A stretch of 64,000 bases of DNA. Source: Olivibacter domesticus (GTDB lineage Bacteria > Bacteroidota > Bacteroidia > Sphingobacteriales > Sphingobacteriaceae). The translations under genes were made by a program, and so were the position numbers. The notes below the pieces were generated by a model, which saw only the letters and a program-made list of their open reading frames with translations, ran no database searches and had not been told where the DNA came from. The stretch lies in assembly GCF_900109575.1 (NCBI RefSeq), contig NZ_FOAF01000001.1:2141662-2205661 (forward strand), given 5' to 3'. Positions 1 through 9,253 of this stretch are shown one piece after another. Numbering within the stretch: the stretch's first letter is position 1; every line of letters begins with the position of its first letter.

Positions 1-481
1 CACCTATTATAAAGAGGGTATTCCAATCCGCTATCCTAGCATCGAGGAATGTATAAAATATAGAGAGGACCAAGTTGCAGGCTACCCATTTATCGATTAT
101 GTTGACCTAACGTTGGATACGGCTCTACCGGAGATGGTATTTCAGCACCCCCATATTCAACGTTTGTGGAAACTAATCATACATTTTATTATTTACGTGA
201 ACGACTTATATTCAATAGAGAAAGATATTTATAATAAGGAGATCATGAATGTCTCCTTGGTCATCCAACATATAGAAAAATGCAGCTTGGAAGAAGCTCA
301 GTTCAAAACCCTTCAAATGCATAATGAAGCCCTCGAAGAATTCGAAAGATTATGCTCCTCTCTTCCGGATTTTGGTAAGTACAATGACCAAGTAAACATT
401 TATATTGAACGTCTACAGCTGGTTGTTCAGGGTAACCTTTCCTGGCACAAGATGTCTCGGCGCTACTTTGAATATAGGTAA
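1..481 (+). CDS. Class I terpene synthase, 3' part only
   Basis: The reading frame is open from base 2 to a TAA stop at 479-481 and its beginning lies outside the window, so about 159 C-terminal residues are visible. The fragment carries an Arg followed by VAGYPFID, which fits the diphosphate-sensor region of bacterial class I terpene cyclases. It also has the metal-binding motif NDLYSIEKD, matching the family pattern NDxxSxxxE with a final Asp in place of Glu. The C-terminal end GNLSWHKMSRRY resembles the family's closing Trp and Arg-Tyr pair. Family knowledge implies Mg-dependent cyclisation of a prenyl diphosphate, probably to a sesquiterpene; the product cannot be told. The Asp-rich motif should lie upstream of the window. 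Confidence 0.85.
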   Translation, partial: TYYKEGIPIRYPSIEECIKYREDQVAGYPFIDYVDLTLDTALPEMVFQHPHIQRLWKLIIHFIIYVNDLYSIEKDIYNKEIMNVSLVIQHIEKCSLEEAQFKTLQMHNEALEEFERLCSSLPDFGKYNDQVNIYIERLQLVVQGNLSWHKMSRRYFEYR

Positions 482-537
482 AATACATTACAGCTAATCA
501 AAATAGTTTAGCTACAAATATGGATGTATCGATTAAT

Positions 538-1053
538 TCAGATACCTCGCCTCGCTTTGTCCATTCGGATCATGGCACCAAAATTCAATTGCTTTTCCAT
601 CGCTTCTAAGGTGAGAGCTATTCTTTTAGCCCTGGTCTCTTCTGCTTTTGCTTGGTTTATCCAATTAATAAAATAATGTTGATGTGATTTGGCCAATGCC
701 AAAAAACGCTCCATCCAGATTACTTCCTCGCCTAAACAGATTTCAAGATCTTCGGGCATTTCAATTTTAAAATCTTTGTCTTCTTCCAACATCACGGCTA
801 CCTGTGCACCTTCTTCCTTTTTAATTTTCTTCCTTAATGTAGCCTTTAATGCTAAAATAAAATCACCCTCCCCCATTGGGGTGAGGGCTAATCCTTTCAC
901 TTCTTCCTGATCTATCTTTCCTTTTACGCGAAAACTCTTCCGATAATCTGGTTTAATCTGCCCTGCTAAGTCTTTTGGGATTTCTATGTAAGACCAGCCA
1001 GATTTTTCTCCTTTATTACCAAATTTAAGTATCTCTGCGCTAAAGGTTATCAT
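538..1053 (-). CDS. YdeI/OmpD-associated family protein with DUF1905 domain
   Basis: This 171-residue cytoplasmic protein has two recognisable parts. The N-terminal 80 residues match DUF1905 (a small beta-barrel fold, with a GWSYIEIP stretch). The C-terminal half matches the YdeI/OmpD-associated family, ending with the pattern W-I-N-Q-A-K followed by ETRAKRI. Family members are linked to protection against bacteriocins or stress, but the biochemical role is unknown. It lies 52 bp downstream of the efflux adaptor gene on the same strand and could be its last operon member. I see no signal peptide or membrane segment. Confidence 0.75.
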   Translation of the reverse strand: MITFSAEILKFGNKGEKSGWSYIEIPKDLAGQIKPDYRKSFRVKGKIDQEEVKGLALTPMGEGDFILALKATLRKKIKKEEGAQVAVMLEEDKDFKIEMPEDLEICLGEEVIWMERFLALAKSHQHYFINWINQAKAEETRAKRIALTLEAMEKQLNFGAMIRMDKARRGI

Positions 1054-1105
1054 ATTCTAATCGCAACAATTTCCAATGTTATCTATAGATGGTGATAAGG
1101 TAAAA

Positions 1106-2467
1106 TTAATTTACTTTCTCTTTCGCTACCTTCTCCACTACATCACCATCTTTTAACGTTTTACTGATGGCATTAAATGGTCGGATTACCACTTCTTGTC
1201 CGTCTTTCAGCCCCGTCAATATTCTGATATACGTATCATCCTGAATGCCGGTGGTCACTTCCACCTGTTTCACTTTACTTGTTTTCGCATCAAACACAAA
1301 TACATATTCTTTAACATTCGTTTTAAATCCATCGTCCTTCTTTTCGTCATTTGCTGTACTGTCTTTTTTAGCGGCAGCATCTTCCCTGGTCGTAACCGCT
1401 TGGATTGGAACAGATAAACCATTATCCTTTTCGGTATGGATGTCCACCGTAGCCGACAGGCCCGGTTTAAAGGGCGACGGATTGGGTCTATCCGGTTTCA
1501 ACAAGTCTTCGTAAGAGCTAGGTAAAATACGTACCTTAACCGTAAAGTTAGTTACCTGATCAGTTGTAGTCGTCGTAGTTGTAGACGAAGATGCCAATGC
1601 ATTAGCGGAAGAAGAACTGGCAATTTCTGTCACCTGCCCTTTAAACTTTCTACCACGAAAAGCATCAATTTCAATTTCTGCTGTATTGTTTAAGGAAACG
1701 CGCGTGATGTCACTTTCGTTGACGTCGACATTTACTTCCATCGAAGATAAATTAGCAATCCGCATAATTTCGGTACCTGCCATTTGCGCGGTACCAACTA
1801 CCCGTTCGCCTTGCTCTACACTCAGTACAGATACTACCCCATCTACCGGCGCATAAATAGTAGTCCTTGCAAGGTTATCGCCTGCTTCCTTCACTGCTGC
1901 TTGCGATTGATCGATGCCATAACGGGAACCGATTACATTTTGTCTTTGTGATTCTACACTTGCTTTTGCGCCTTCATAATCCGTTCGCGCCTTATCATAT
2001 TCAGCCGCTGAAATAACTTTTTTATTGAATAACTGCTCACTTCGCTTGAAAGTCGCCTCCATAATAGCTAAAGTTGCTTCGGACTGCTTCAATTGCTGTT
2101 GTGATGAACCAAGGGCAGCACGTTGGCTATTCAAAGAAGCTACCGCTTTGTCATAACCAGATTGTAAGATATCGGGTTTTATTCTACAAAGTATCTGTCC
2201 TTTCTTCACCACTTCACCCTCTTTTACATTCAATTCCACGAGTTCACCTGAAACTTCCGAACTTAATTTCACCTCCCTTTCAGGCTGTACCTTCCCACTG
2301 GCAGAAACGGTTTCCTGCACCGTTCTCTTTTCTACCTTTTCAGTGGCTATTTGTTCAACCTTGGGGCCCCCTATCCAACCAAGTTTGCTGGCCACCACCA
2401 CTAAAACCAGTATGACAACGGCTCCAATGATTATATATTTTAACGTACCTTTTTTCTTCTTAGCCAT
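1106..2467 (-). CDS. Efflux periplasmic adaptor, HlyD/MacA (membrane fusion) family
   Basis: The 453-residue protein begins with a Lys-rich stretch and a single membrane segment at about residues 10-27. A lipoyl half-motif follows (GELVELNVKEGEVVKKGQ), then a long alpha-helical hairpin rich in Gln, Ala and Glu (about residues 100-200). The second lipoyl half has IYAPVDGVV, and beta-barrel and membrane-proximal domains close the protein. Near residue 300 there is a low-complexity Ser/Thr run with seven consecutive Thr, which looks like a linker. This is the architecture of an adaptor joining an inner-membrane pump to TolC. It follows the TolC-like gene by 26 bp. No ABC or RND pump gene is present here, so the partner must be encoded elsewhere. 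Confidence 0.9.
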   Translation of the reverse strand: MAKKKKGTLKYIIIGAVVILVLVVVASKLGWIGGPKVEQIATEKVEKRTVQETVSASGKVQPEREVKLSSEVSGELVELNVKEGEVVKKGQILCRIKPDILQSGYDKAVASLNSQRAALGSSQQQLKQSEATLAIMEATFKRSEQLFNKKVISAAEYDKARTDYEGAKASVESQRQNVIGSRYGIDQSQAAVKEAGDNLARTTIYAPVDGVVSVLSVEQGERVVGTAQMAGTEIMRIANLSSMEVNVDVNESDITRVSLNNTAEIEIDAFRGRKFKGQVTEIASSSSANALASSSTTTTTTTDQVTNFTVKVRILPSSYEDLLKPDRPNPSPFKPGLSATVDIHTEKDNGLSVPIQAVTTREDAAAKKDSTANDEKKDDGFKTNVKEYVFVFDAKTSKVKQVEVTTGIQDDTYIRILTGLKDGQEVVIRPFNAISKTLKDGDVVEKVAKEKVN

Positions 2468-2493
2468 GGTTATGTATAATGTATTTGTTATTT

Positions 2494-3861
2494 TTAATTA
2501 AAGGTGATGGGCTTGCCTAAATAAAAATCGATTACCTTACTTTTAAAAATAAGGTCATATCGTGCCTGTATATAGTCAAATTGGGCCTTATTCATAGCCG
2601 TTTGCTGCGTAGACAACTCTACTGCATTGGCAAGCCCCACGTCGTACCGCTGCTTCAATACCTCAAAAGCATCGGTAGCCGACTTGAAATTCTCCTCTGT
2701 TGAATAGTATTTCTTCTCCGCCGTACGTAAATCCAACACCGCTTGATTCACTACCTTATTTAGGTTATTCTTTGCCAATAGCTCATCATTCAAAGCACTT
2801 TCATAAGATATTTTTGCTTTTCGAACGGCAATGTTTCGCTGATAGTTGTCAAAAATTGGGATACTAAGTTGTGCAAAAATATTGGTGTTTCTATTTCGAT
2901 CTAATTGTCTACCAAAGCTGATAGGAGTACGTATTATTTGATCGCCAATAATTTGATTATCAGCCGCTTGTGAAGAATAATTAGTCCCATAGCCGGCGCC
3001 TACAGATAATTGCGGATAAAAACCTCCTTTACTAATGTCTATATTTTTCTTGGCCACCATTGAATTCAGTTGGGCCACCTTTATATCCGGGTATTTCTGT
3101 ACAGCACTCTGGTAAACTTCTTCAGCTACATACGTGGAAACCAATTTTTCCACATCAGGCAAGGGTGGCTTTTCCAAGACAATATCTGTTACCGGATTCA
3201 TTTCCATCAATTGTTTTAAATCTAAAATGGATAGATCATAAGAATTTTGCGCCGTCGTTAAACTCAGTTCATCTGTCGCCAACTGGCTTTTTGCCTGTGA
3301 TAAATCGGCCAAGGTTTTATTCCCTACCTCATAATTAGCCCGTTGTGCTTCTAACTGTGTTTTTGACAGGGCCACCTGTTGCTGTGCGGCAGTGGTCAAA
3401 TCTTTATTCGTGATGGCTTCTAGGTATTTAGTAACAACGGATAGTACTAAGTCATTCTTCACTTTTTCTATGTTACTTTCATTTGATAATAACTGATATT
3501 TATTGGCCGAAATTTGATTGATCTTCTGAAAACCACCAAATAGTACCACACTACTGGATAAACTTGCACCCGCAGAAGTAACAGAAGTATTACTAATTAA
3601 TGAACCAGCGGTCTGGTCAAAGCTCAAGCCCCAATTTTTTGAACTTTGAACTTGTCCACTTAAGGAAGGAAAAAGTGCCATCTTTGCTTGCAGCACATCC
3701 TCTGCACTCAGTGAACTTTGATACATGGCTTGTTTCACTTGTAAATTGTTTCTTAAAGCCTGATCGAGCGCCTCACGTATGGTAATGGTTTTCTGTGCAT
3801 TTGCTACGAGGGAAGATAAAGTTATGCAGGATAATAAACCGAGGCATTTAAAAAACTTCAT
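2494..3861 (-). CDS. TolC-family outer-membrane efflux protein
   Basis: This is an outer-membrane channel protein of about 455 residues. I chose the internal ATG at 3861 because it gives a normal signal peptide (MKFFKCLGLL through ANAQ); the frame is open to an earlier ATG at 3882. The body shows two OEP-type repeats, each with long Ala/Gln/Asn-rich helices and an ITIREALDQALRNN start typical of the family. It is the first gene of the pair with the HlyD-like adaptor and diverges from the deacetylase gene at 3957. A trimer forming a periplasmic tunnel is expected from family knowledge; the substrate is unknown. Confidence 0.9.
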   Translation of the reverse strand: MKFFKCLGLLSCITLSSLVANAQKTITIREALDQALRNNLQVKQAMYQSSLSAEDVLQAKMALFPSLSGQVQSSKNWGLSFDQTAGSLISNTSVTSAGASLSSSVVLFGGFQKINQISANKYQLLSNESNIEKVKNDLVLSVVTKYLEAITNKDLTTAAQQQVALSKTQLEAQRANYEVGNKTLADLSQAKSQLATDELSLTTAQNSYDLSILDLKQLMEMNPVTDIVLEKPPLPDVEKLVSTYVAEEVYQSAVQKYPDIKVAQLNSMVAKKNIDISKGGFYPQLSVGAGYGTNYSSQAADNQIIGDQIIRTPISFGRQLDRNRNTNIFAQLSIPIFDNYQRNIAVRKAKISYESALNDELLAKNNLNKVVNQAVLDLRTAEKKYYSTEENFKSATDAFEVLKQRYDVGLANAVELSTQQTAMNKAQFDYIQARYDLIFKSKVIDFYLGKPITFN

Positions 3862-3956
3862 GTGGGGTTTATGTTGTATCATCTAGTAAATATTATATCA
3901 ATTGCTTTTTTTTCTTTTTTAAGTTTACCTTCGCATCATCAAAGGCTCTGCTGCAC

Positions 3957-4565
3957 ATGAACATAGTAAAATCTCCCGTATGGTTACATTGGCTTCTCCC
4001 TCATCTCACCTGGCACCATAGTCGCCACGAAAAGATCATTTATTTAACCTTTGACGACGGACCTATACCCGATGTTACACCACAGGTATTAAATATCTTA
4101 AAAAAATACAACATTCAGGCAAGCTTTTTTTGCGTTGGCGAAAACATTGTTAAGTATCCTGAAATTTTTGAGCAATTAAGAATTGATGGTCATCGAATAG
4201 GCAATCATACGTTCAATCACCTTAAAGGGTGGGGCACCTCCCTTAAGAAGTACCTAGAAAATGTAGAAAAATGCCATCAATATACCCAGTCTAACCTATT
4301 TAGACCCCCATACGGTAAATGCACACCTCAGCAATTCAGAAAATTAAGAAAGCAGTATAAAATTATCATGTGGGATGTTATCACCTACGACTTTGACACG
4401 CAACTTTCACCTCAAGATTGCTATAATAATGCTATACAATTCACCACAAATGGTTCTATTGTCGTTTTTCACGATAATGTAAAGGCACTTCCGCGATTAC
4501 TGTATGCTTTACCGAAAGCCATTGAATACTGGCTGGCAGCGGGTTATGAGTTCAGAACGCTATAA
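3957..4565 (+). CDS. Polysaccharide deacetylase, NodB homology family
   Basis: The 202-residue protein is almost entirely one NodB domain. Residues 31-36 are TFDDGP, holding the catalytic base and metal-binding Asp. The metal-binding His pair is in GNHTFNH, the RPPYGK motif follows, then MWDVITYDFD, and VVFHDN closes the domain. Family enzymes remove N- or O-acetyl groups from peptidoglycan, chitin oligomers or xylan. It is short for the family and I see no convincing signal peptide, so location is uncertain. The substrate cannot be told. The gene stands alone between a divergent efflux operon and a convergent TonB receptor operon. Confidence 0.88.
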   Translation: MNIVKSPVWLHWLLPHLTWHHSRHEKIIYLTFDDGPIPDVTPQVLNILKKYNIQASFFCVGENIVKYPEIFEQLRIDGHRIGNHTFNHLKGWGTSLKKYLENVEKCHQYTQSNLFRPPYGKCTPQQFRKLRKQYKIIMWDVITYDFDTQLSPQDCYNNAIQFTTNGSIVVFHDNVKALPRLLYALPKAIEYWLAAGYEFRTL

Positions 4566-4570
4566 GTTAG

Positions 4571-4712
4571 TTATGAGTTACCAGTTGTGAGTTGTGAGTG
4601 CTAGTTATTGGTTATTAGTAGCAAGATGTCAGTATCAAGTAGCAAGATTTTTAGTTGACATTTTCACCAGTCATTCATCGTCCATCATTCATAAATCATC
4701 ACTCATCATTAA
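4571..4712. repeat. Two degenerate heptanucleotide arrays in a convergent intergenic gap
   Basis: The spacer between two convergent genes is built of 7 bp units. The left array (4571-4654) has about twelve units of the form TTRTGAG, such as TTATGAG, TTACCAG, TTGTGAG twice, TTATTGG, TTATTAG and TAGCAAG. One unit is 6 bp and one 8 bp. The right array (4671-4712) has six units such as TCATTCA, TCGTCCA and TCACTCA, which resemble the complement of the left type. A separate 11 bp direct repeat AGTAGCAAGAT occurs at 4617 and 4638. I see no ORF or U-rich terminator here. Confidence 0.8.
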
Positions 4713-4738
4713 CGTTAAAGCTTTCCACTCAAAATTTA

Positions 4739-5554
4739 TCATTCAATTACGGTAGATGCTCTTGTAATTCCATGTGCACTAAAATACCCTAAAGCACCAT
4801 TACTGAAATTCGATATGGGGTTAGCGGGAGCGGCTGAACCTGGGTTGTTCGATTGAATACCGTTAAAGTAATTATATACCGCCTGATCAATACATTGTTG
4901 CTCTACCCAAACGGAGTCACCTCTAAAAAGATCAAGATCCTCATTATATAGATTTCGTTGAACTTTCTTTCCGTCGTTAAACTTATCATTATAAGCAAAT
5001 ACATCGGTAATCGCTTTGCCATTTACCGTTAACAGATACCTGTAATAATTCTTTTCATTGGGGGGATCTTGAAATACTATGCTTACTGTTTTCTGATCTT
5101 CCCCAAAAAAACTATCGGTTACGGTACCTATGGAATCAATAGAGATAGGTGCTGGCATAATGGAACTTGCCTGATAACTGTTGTCAGCCAACTCTACCGT
5201 CAACGTATATTTTCTTCCTGGGCTTGCACGGTAATTATTGATTTGATATAAACCCGGACTGACCTCGGTAAAAGAGCGTTCAGCCTTTGTCACAACTGAA
5301 CCATTTGAACTGGAAACTATTTCTTCTAAAATTTTTACGGTAGCACCCGATTGTGGATTGTCTGTGCTATTAGAAGCGAAGGGAACGGTCTTCGAGATAC
5401 TAACAAAATGAGTAGTTTCTGTATTAGACACATTACCTTCAATTACCAACACTTGATCGGCATCCTTTAAATCGATATCAATAACCTCCTCACAGCCGGC
5501 AAAAGCAAACAAAAGAAGGCTCAATGAAAATATAAATAGGTTATTTTTTATCAT
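4739..5554 (-). CDS. DUF4249 lipoprotein, partner of a TonB receptor
   Basis: The 271-residue protein has a lipoprotein signal ending LFAFAGC, so it should be lipid-anchored. The following EEVIDIDLKDADQVLVIEG stretch is the characteristic start of DUF4249 proteins, and the rest is predicted beta-rich. In Bacteroidota, DUF4249 lipoproteins regularly follow a TonB-dependent receptor and are thought to act as its surface partner, much as SusD does for SusC, though no substrate is known. Here it lies only 5 bp downstream of the receptor gene, which supports cotranscription and a shared complex. Confidence 0.88.
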   Translation of the reverse strand: MIKNNLFIFSLSLLLFAFAGCEEVIDIDLKDADQVLVIEGNVSNTETTHFVSISKTVPFASNSTDNPQSGATVKILEEIVSSSNGSVVTKAERSFTEVSPGLYQINNYRASPGRKYTLTVELADNSYQASSIMPAPISIDSIGTVTDSFFGEDQKTVSIVFQDPPNEKNYYRYLLTVNGKAITDVFAYNDKFNDGKKVQRNLYNEDLDLFRGDSVWVEQQCIDQAVYNYFNGIQSNNPGSAAPANPISNFSNGALGYFSAHGITRASTVIE

Positions 5555-5559
5555 GTGTT

Positions 5560-7878
5560 TTAAAATTTAAAGTTCCAGGTCACAGACGGGATGATCCCAA
5601 ATAGTGCTACTTTGTAAGCTTCTGTGACATTTGGATCGTTTTTGTTTTCTCTAAAATCTATAATGTAAGCGTTCTTTCGATTGTAAGCATTATAGATACC
5701 AAAGGTCCAGCTCGATTTAAATCGTCCACCGGGTTTCGACTCTAAGGTAGCGCCTAGATCCAAACGGTGATAATCGGGCATTCTATAACCATTTCTTTCT
5801 GTGTAATACCAGGTTGACTTCCCGCCTATACTATACTTACCACTCGGGAAAGTTACTGCATTTCCTGTATTGTAAATAAAGGTTCCTGATACGCTCCATC
5901 TTTTTGAAAGCTGGTACATACCTACAATAGCCACATCGTGGATACGATCTTGTCGGGCAGCGAACCATTGGCCATTATTGATTTCATCAAACCTCCTCTT
6001 ACTCCGCGAAAGCGTATAACTGATCCAACCATTCAACCTTCCTACCCGCTTCTTTAAATACAGTTCTAAGCCATATGCCTTTCCTTTTCCGTACACTAAT
6101 TCTGCTTCCACATTTTCATTTGCCTGTAAGTCGGCCGTATTCTTATAATCAATCTGGTTCTGCATATCTTTATAATATACTTCTACGGAGAACTCATATT
6201 TATCATCATTAAAATTACGGTAATAGCCAAGTGCTCCCTGATCTGCAATCTGTGGTTGTATATTGTTACTACTTAACACCCACGCGTCTGTAGGCAAAGT
6301 GGACGTAGTATTTGTTAGCTGATGTAAATTCTGCGTATTCCGATTATAAGAGGCTTTGATGCTACTTTGTTCATTTAAGCGATAGTTCGCCGAAAACCGA
6401 GGTTCCAGATTAAAATAACTGGTAACAATCTTTCCTTTACCATATAAAGTCGATCCGGCAACATCTCCCTCGGCATCATAAGTTCTAAATTCTCCTGGAC
6501 CAAGTAATAAATAGGTATTCAATCGCAATCCATACAGAAAACTCCACTTACTCACCGGTTTCCATTCATGTGATATATAAGCCGCCAGCTCTGCCCCTTG
6601 TCGATTTTCGATTTTCAAAGAGTTGATATCCGAATTTTCGGAAGCATCGATACCTGCCGGAGAAATTTCTTGCCGTGATAGATTTAAACCAAAACGGATA
6701 TTGCTTTTATTACTGGCAAAATAATGAAAATCTTGTTTCAAGTTCACATTTTGAATACGTGAGGCAATCTGAAAGTCATTGTCGTCATCCGATATATCTA
6801 CATTGTATTTAAAATCACTATAAATCAACGATGTATTTGAAAACAGCTTGCTACTAAAAACATGGTTCCAGCGCAAGGTTCCCGTCACATTACCCCAATC
6901 AAAACCAAATTCGTTTGAATAGCCTAACACATCTTTTCCAAAATAGCCCGATAAATAAACCGTATTATTCTGATTCAGCTGATAATTAGCCTTTAAATTC
7001 AGGTCATAAAAATAAAGAACACTGTTATTCACAGAACTGTCAGAAGAAAGTTTCAAAAACAGGTCGGCATACGTACGCCTACCACTTAACATAAAAGAGC
7101 CTTTGTTTTTCGTGATGGGCCCTTCCACCTTTAATCGAGAGGCAATGAGTCCAATGCCCCCATCCATTCCAAACTGCTGATTATTGCCATCTAACATGTT
7201 TACATCTAACACCGATGCCAGTCTGCCACCATATTGCGCTGGCATACCGCCTTTGTACAAGTTCACATCCTTGATAGCATCTGAGTTAAAGGTGGAAAAA
7301 AAACCAAGCAAGTGAGAAGCATTATAAACCATTGCTTCATCTAATAGTACCAAATTCTGATCAACCGTCCCCCCTCGTACAAAGAAGCCGCTGTTTCCCT
7401 CTCCGGCGGCTAAAACGCCAGGAAGCAATTGGATCGTCTTCAAAACATCCCGTTCACCAAATAGTACCGGAACATTGCTAATTTCCTTCATACTGATTTT
7501 ATTAACTCCCATCTGCGGACTTTCAATCTGTTCTCTGGAAGAAACGGCATTTATTTCTACCTCATCTAACTGATTGTTGGGATCCAGTGAAACGTCCAAG
7601 CGCATATCTTTGTTTAGGTCGACTTTTTGCTCGTGAGCATTGTAGCCGATAGAAGAAATGCGAATAGTGTAACTTCCCTTCGGCGCGGAGAGTGAATAAA
7701 AACCATAGTTATTGGCACTAACGCCAGATGATGGCGCCTCCAGCACCCTCACACTTGCACCAATCAATGTCTCACCATTCGATGCATCGCGTACGGTACC
7801 GCTTATCGTAACTTGTTGGGCAAAAGAAAATTCAAAAAGAAAGAGACTTAATAAGGCGGGTAATAAAAAGAGTTTCAA
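5560..7878 (-). CDS. TonB-dependent outer-membrane receptor with carboxypeptidase-like N-terminal domain
   Basis: This 772-residue receptor has a signal peptide (about residues 1-20). A carboxypeptidase-regulatory-like domain (about 22-110, TISGTVRDASNGETLIGASV) precedes a TonB plug (about 115-230, with LLPGVLAAGEGNSGFFVRGG) and a 22-strand-type barrel ending in an aromatic residue (WNFKF). The only in-frame start before the signal peptide is TTG at 7876-7878; an in-frame TAA lies shortly upstream, so this gene probably uses a TTG start. It is cotranscribed with the DUF4249 lipoprotein. Import of an unknown ligand driven by TonB-ExbBD is expected. There is no regulator or enzyme next to it to suggest the ligand. 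Confidence 0.9.
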   Translation of the reverse strand: MKLFLLPALLSLFLFEFSFAQQVTISGTVRDASNGETLIGASVRVLEAPSSGVSANNYGFYSLSAPKGSYTIRISSIGYNAHEQKVDLNKDMRLDVSLDPNNQLDEVEINAVSSREQIESPQMGVNKISMKEISNVPVLFGERDVLKTIQLLPGVLAAGEGNSGFFVRGGTVDQNLVLLDEAMVYNASHLLGFFSTFNSDAIKDVNLYKGGMPAQYGGRLASVLDVNMLDGNNQQFGMDGGIGLIASRLKVEGPITKNKGSFMLSGRRTYADLFLKLSSDSSVNNSVLYFYDLNLKANYQLNQNNTVYLSGYFGKDVLGYSNEFGFDWGNVTGTLRWNHVFSSKLFSNTSLIYSDFKYNVDISDDDNDFQIASRIQNVNLKQDFHYFASNKSNIRFGLNLSRQEISPAGIDASENSDINSLKIENRQGAELAAYISHEWKPVSKWSFLYGLRLNTYLLLGPGEFRTYDAEGDVAGSTLYGKGKIVTSYFNLEPRFSANYRLNEQSSIKASYNRNTQNLHQLTNTTSTLPTDAWVLSSNNIQPQIADQGALGYYRNFNDDKYEFSVEVYYKDMQNQIDYKNTADLQANENVEAELVYGKGKAYGLELYLKKRVGRLNGWISYTLSRSKRRFDEINNGQWFAARQDRIHDVAIVGMYQLSKRWSVSGTFIYNTGNAVTFPSGKYSIGGKSTWYYTERNGYRMPDYHRLDLGATLESKPGGRFKSSWTFGIYNAYNRKNAYIIDFRENKNDPNVTEAYKVALFGIIPSVTWNFKF

Positions 7879-8035
7879 AATGGTAGCTATTTAAATATCA
7901 AGGTTATACTTTTAGAATATATCAATTTAGTATTTAATTAAACGTAAGCGAGCTTGCAACAAATATGCTTATAAGTTTAATAAATAGACCTAAAAAACTG
8001 CAAAAAGTTACAGTAATTGATAATAAATCCTTCGC

Positions 8036-8998
8036 CTACAACATATAGCCAACCGTAATGGCTCCATACTGGTGCGCAGTGGCATCACTTTCCACTTCTT
8101 TCGTATTAAACTGAAGATGGGCATCAATTGTAATACGGTTTTTGGCATAGGTAAACCCGACCTGCTGACTGAACATCCATGGTTTTATGTCGAAAACCAT
8201 TGGTCCTTTATCATGAAGTAGCATTCCTCCTTGTATGCTTGCATCATATACTCTATAAAACAGCACTGGCTTATAATAAAAATAACGTTCTTTCTCTACC
8301 TTTCCAGCTCCGGCATTTAACCTACTGCTATGATATGCTGACCTATACAGGGGATTGATTTTTCCCATTCGTATGATAGGCCCGACACCTACATAATTTT
8401 GGTTTAAACCTGCCGATATCTTTGTACCGATCTGTAGATCCACCGTTCGTTTTTTATTTCTCCAGAATAATCGATGATAATTGACCTTGACATCCAAAAC
8501 AAAATTATTATTAAGCTGGTAGTCCCAACCACTAATATGATAAAATCCAAAAAGGTTATGAAATGCTTTCTGCAGCGGTTCTCCAAAAGCTCCCTTACCG
8601 TAAAGCCCCGTTTCTACTGCCATATTTAGTACGGATTCATTTTTATAGAACCGTGACTGTCCGCCCCTTAAATATAAATAAGCAGTAAACGGACGATCCA
8701 TCAATGCTACCTCACTAAAACCATTATATGCGTTATAGAGTTTATGGCCCAAAGACAAGCTCCAGATCTGTTTCACCTGATTTCGCTTTAAGGCACGATC
8801 GTTTCTTAGATGCCGGTAATTAAAGGAAATGCCATTGGTGTAGTACTGATCTTGATTAATAAACAAATAGGCGTCATTATCGCTATTGATAGCAAATTCA
8901 CTTACCTGAGCTTCACAGTTCAAGGATGGAAAGAAACAAAAAAAAACACTTAAGCCTATAACTAGCTTAAACATTTGGTTGACTGTAAAAAATCTCAT
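8036..8998 (-). CDS. Lipid A deacylase LpxR-like outer-membrane protein
   Basis: The product has a signal peptide ending FFPSLNCEAQ and, just after it, INSDNDAYLFINQDQYYTNG. This fits the LpxR family start, where Asn and Asp residues of the N-terminal strand and the D-x-x-Y-T-N-G turn belong to the active site. The remainder is beta-barrel-like. LpxR removes the 3'-linked acyl chains of lipid A in the outer membrane; whether this homologue does so is unproven. The frame opens at 9133, but a start there would put about 50 unusual residues before the signal peptide. ATG at 8998 or 8974 is better, and a TATGTTTG promoter element at 9010-9017 agrees. Confidence 0.72.
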   Translation of the reverse strand: MRFFTVNQMFKLVIGLSVFFCFFPSLNCEAQVSEFAINSDNDAYLFINQDQYYTNGISFNYRHLRNDRALKRNQVKQIWSLSLGHKLYNAYNGFSEVALMDRPFTAYLYLRGGQSRFYKNESVLNMAVETGLYGKGAFGEPLQKAFHNLFGFYHISGWDYQLNNNFVLDVKVNYHRLFWRNKKRTVDLQIGTKISAGLNQNYVGVGPIIRMGKINPLYRSAYHSSRLNAGAGKVEKERYFYYKPVLFYRVYDASIQGGMLLHDKGPMVFDIKPWMFSQQVGFTYAKNRITIDAHLQFNTKEVESDATAHQYGAITVGYML

Positions 8999-9009
8999 GA
9001 CCCCAGCAC

Positions 9010-9017
9010 CAAACATA
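9010..9017 (-). promoter_or_regulatory. Candidate -7 element of the LpxR-like gene
   Basis: On the minus strand this reads TATGTTTG, a full match to the Bacteroidota TAnnTTTG element. I find no good TTG-type -33 element at the usual distance, so confidence is modest. If used, transcription would begin near 9003, excluding the ATG at 9133 as the start. Confidence 0.4.
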
Positions 9018-9253
9018 TATATTTTAAATGCTTTTTGATTGGCTAAAAATTTTATACCTATAATTTTTACACGAAAATGACCACTCCATAAATTTGAAAA
9101 ATCAGCACTAAATCTCTCAAAGCTTTTACACAAATCTTTATGGAAAGGATAATAATTTACATGATAAATATCTATATTGCACCATTAACATTATACATCG
9201 CCACTAAACGATTGTGGCGTTAACTAAAATAACATCAAATACTAACAAAACAA

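Noticed and set aside
8999-9133. Upstream start for the LpxR-like protein
   Set aside because: It would place about 45 residues before a normal signal peptide, and a perfect -7 element lies between the two starts.
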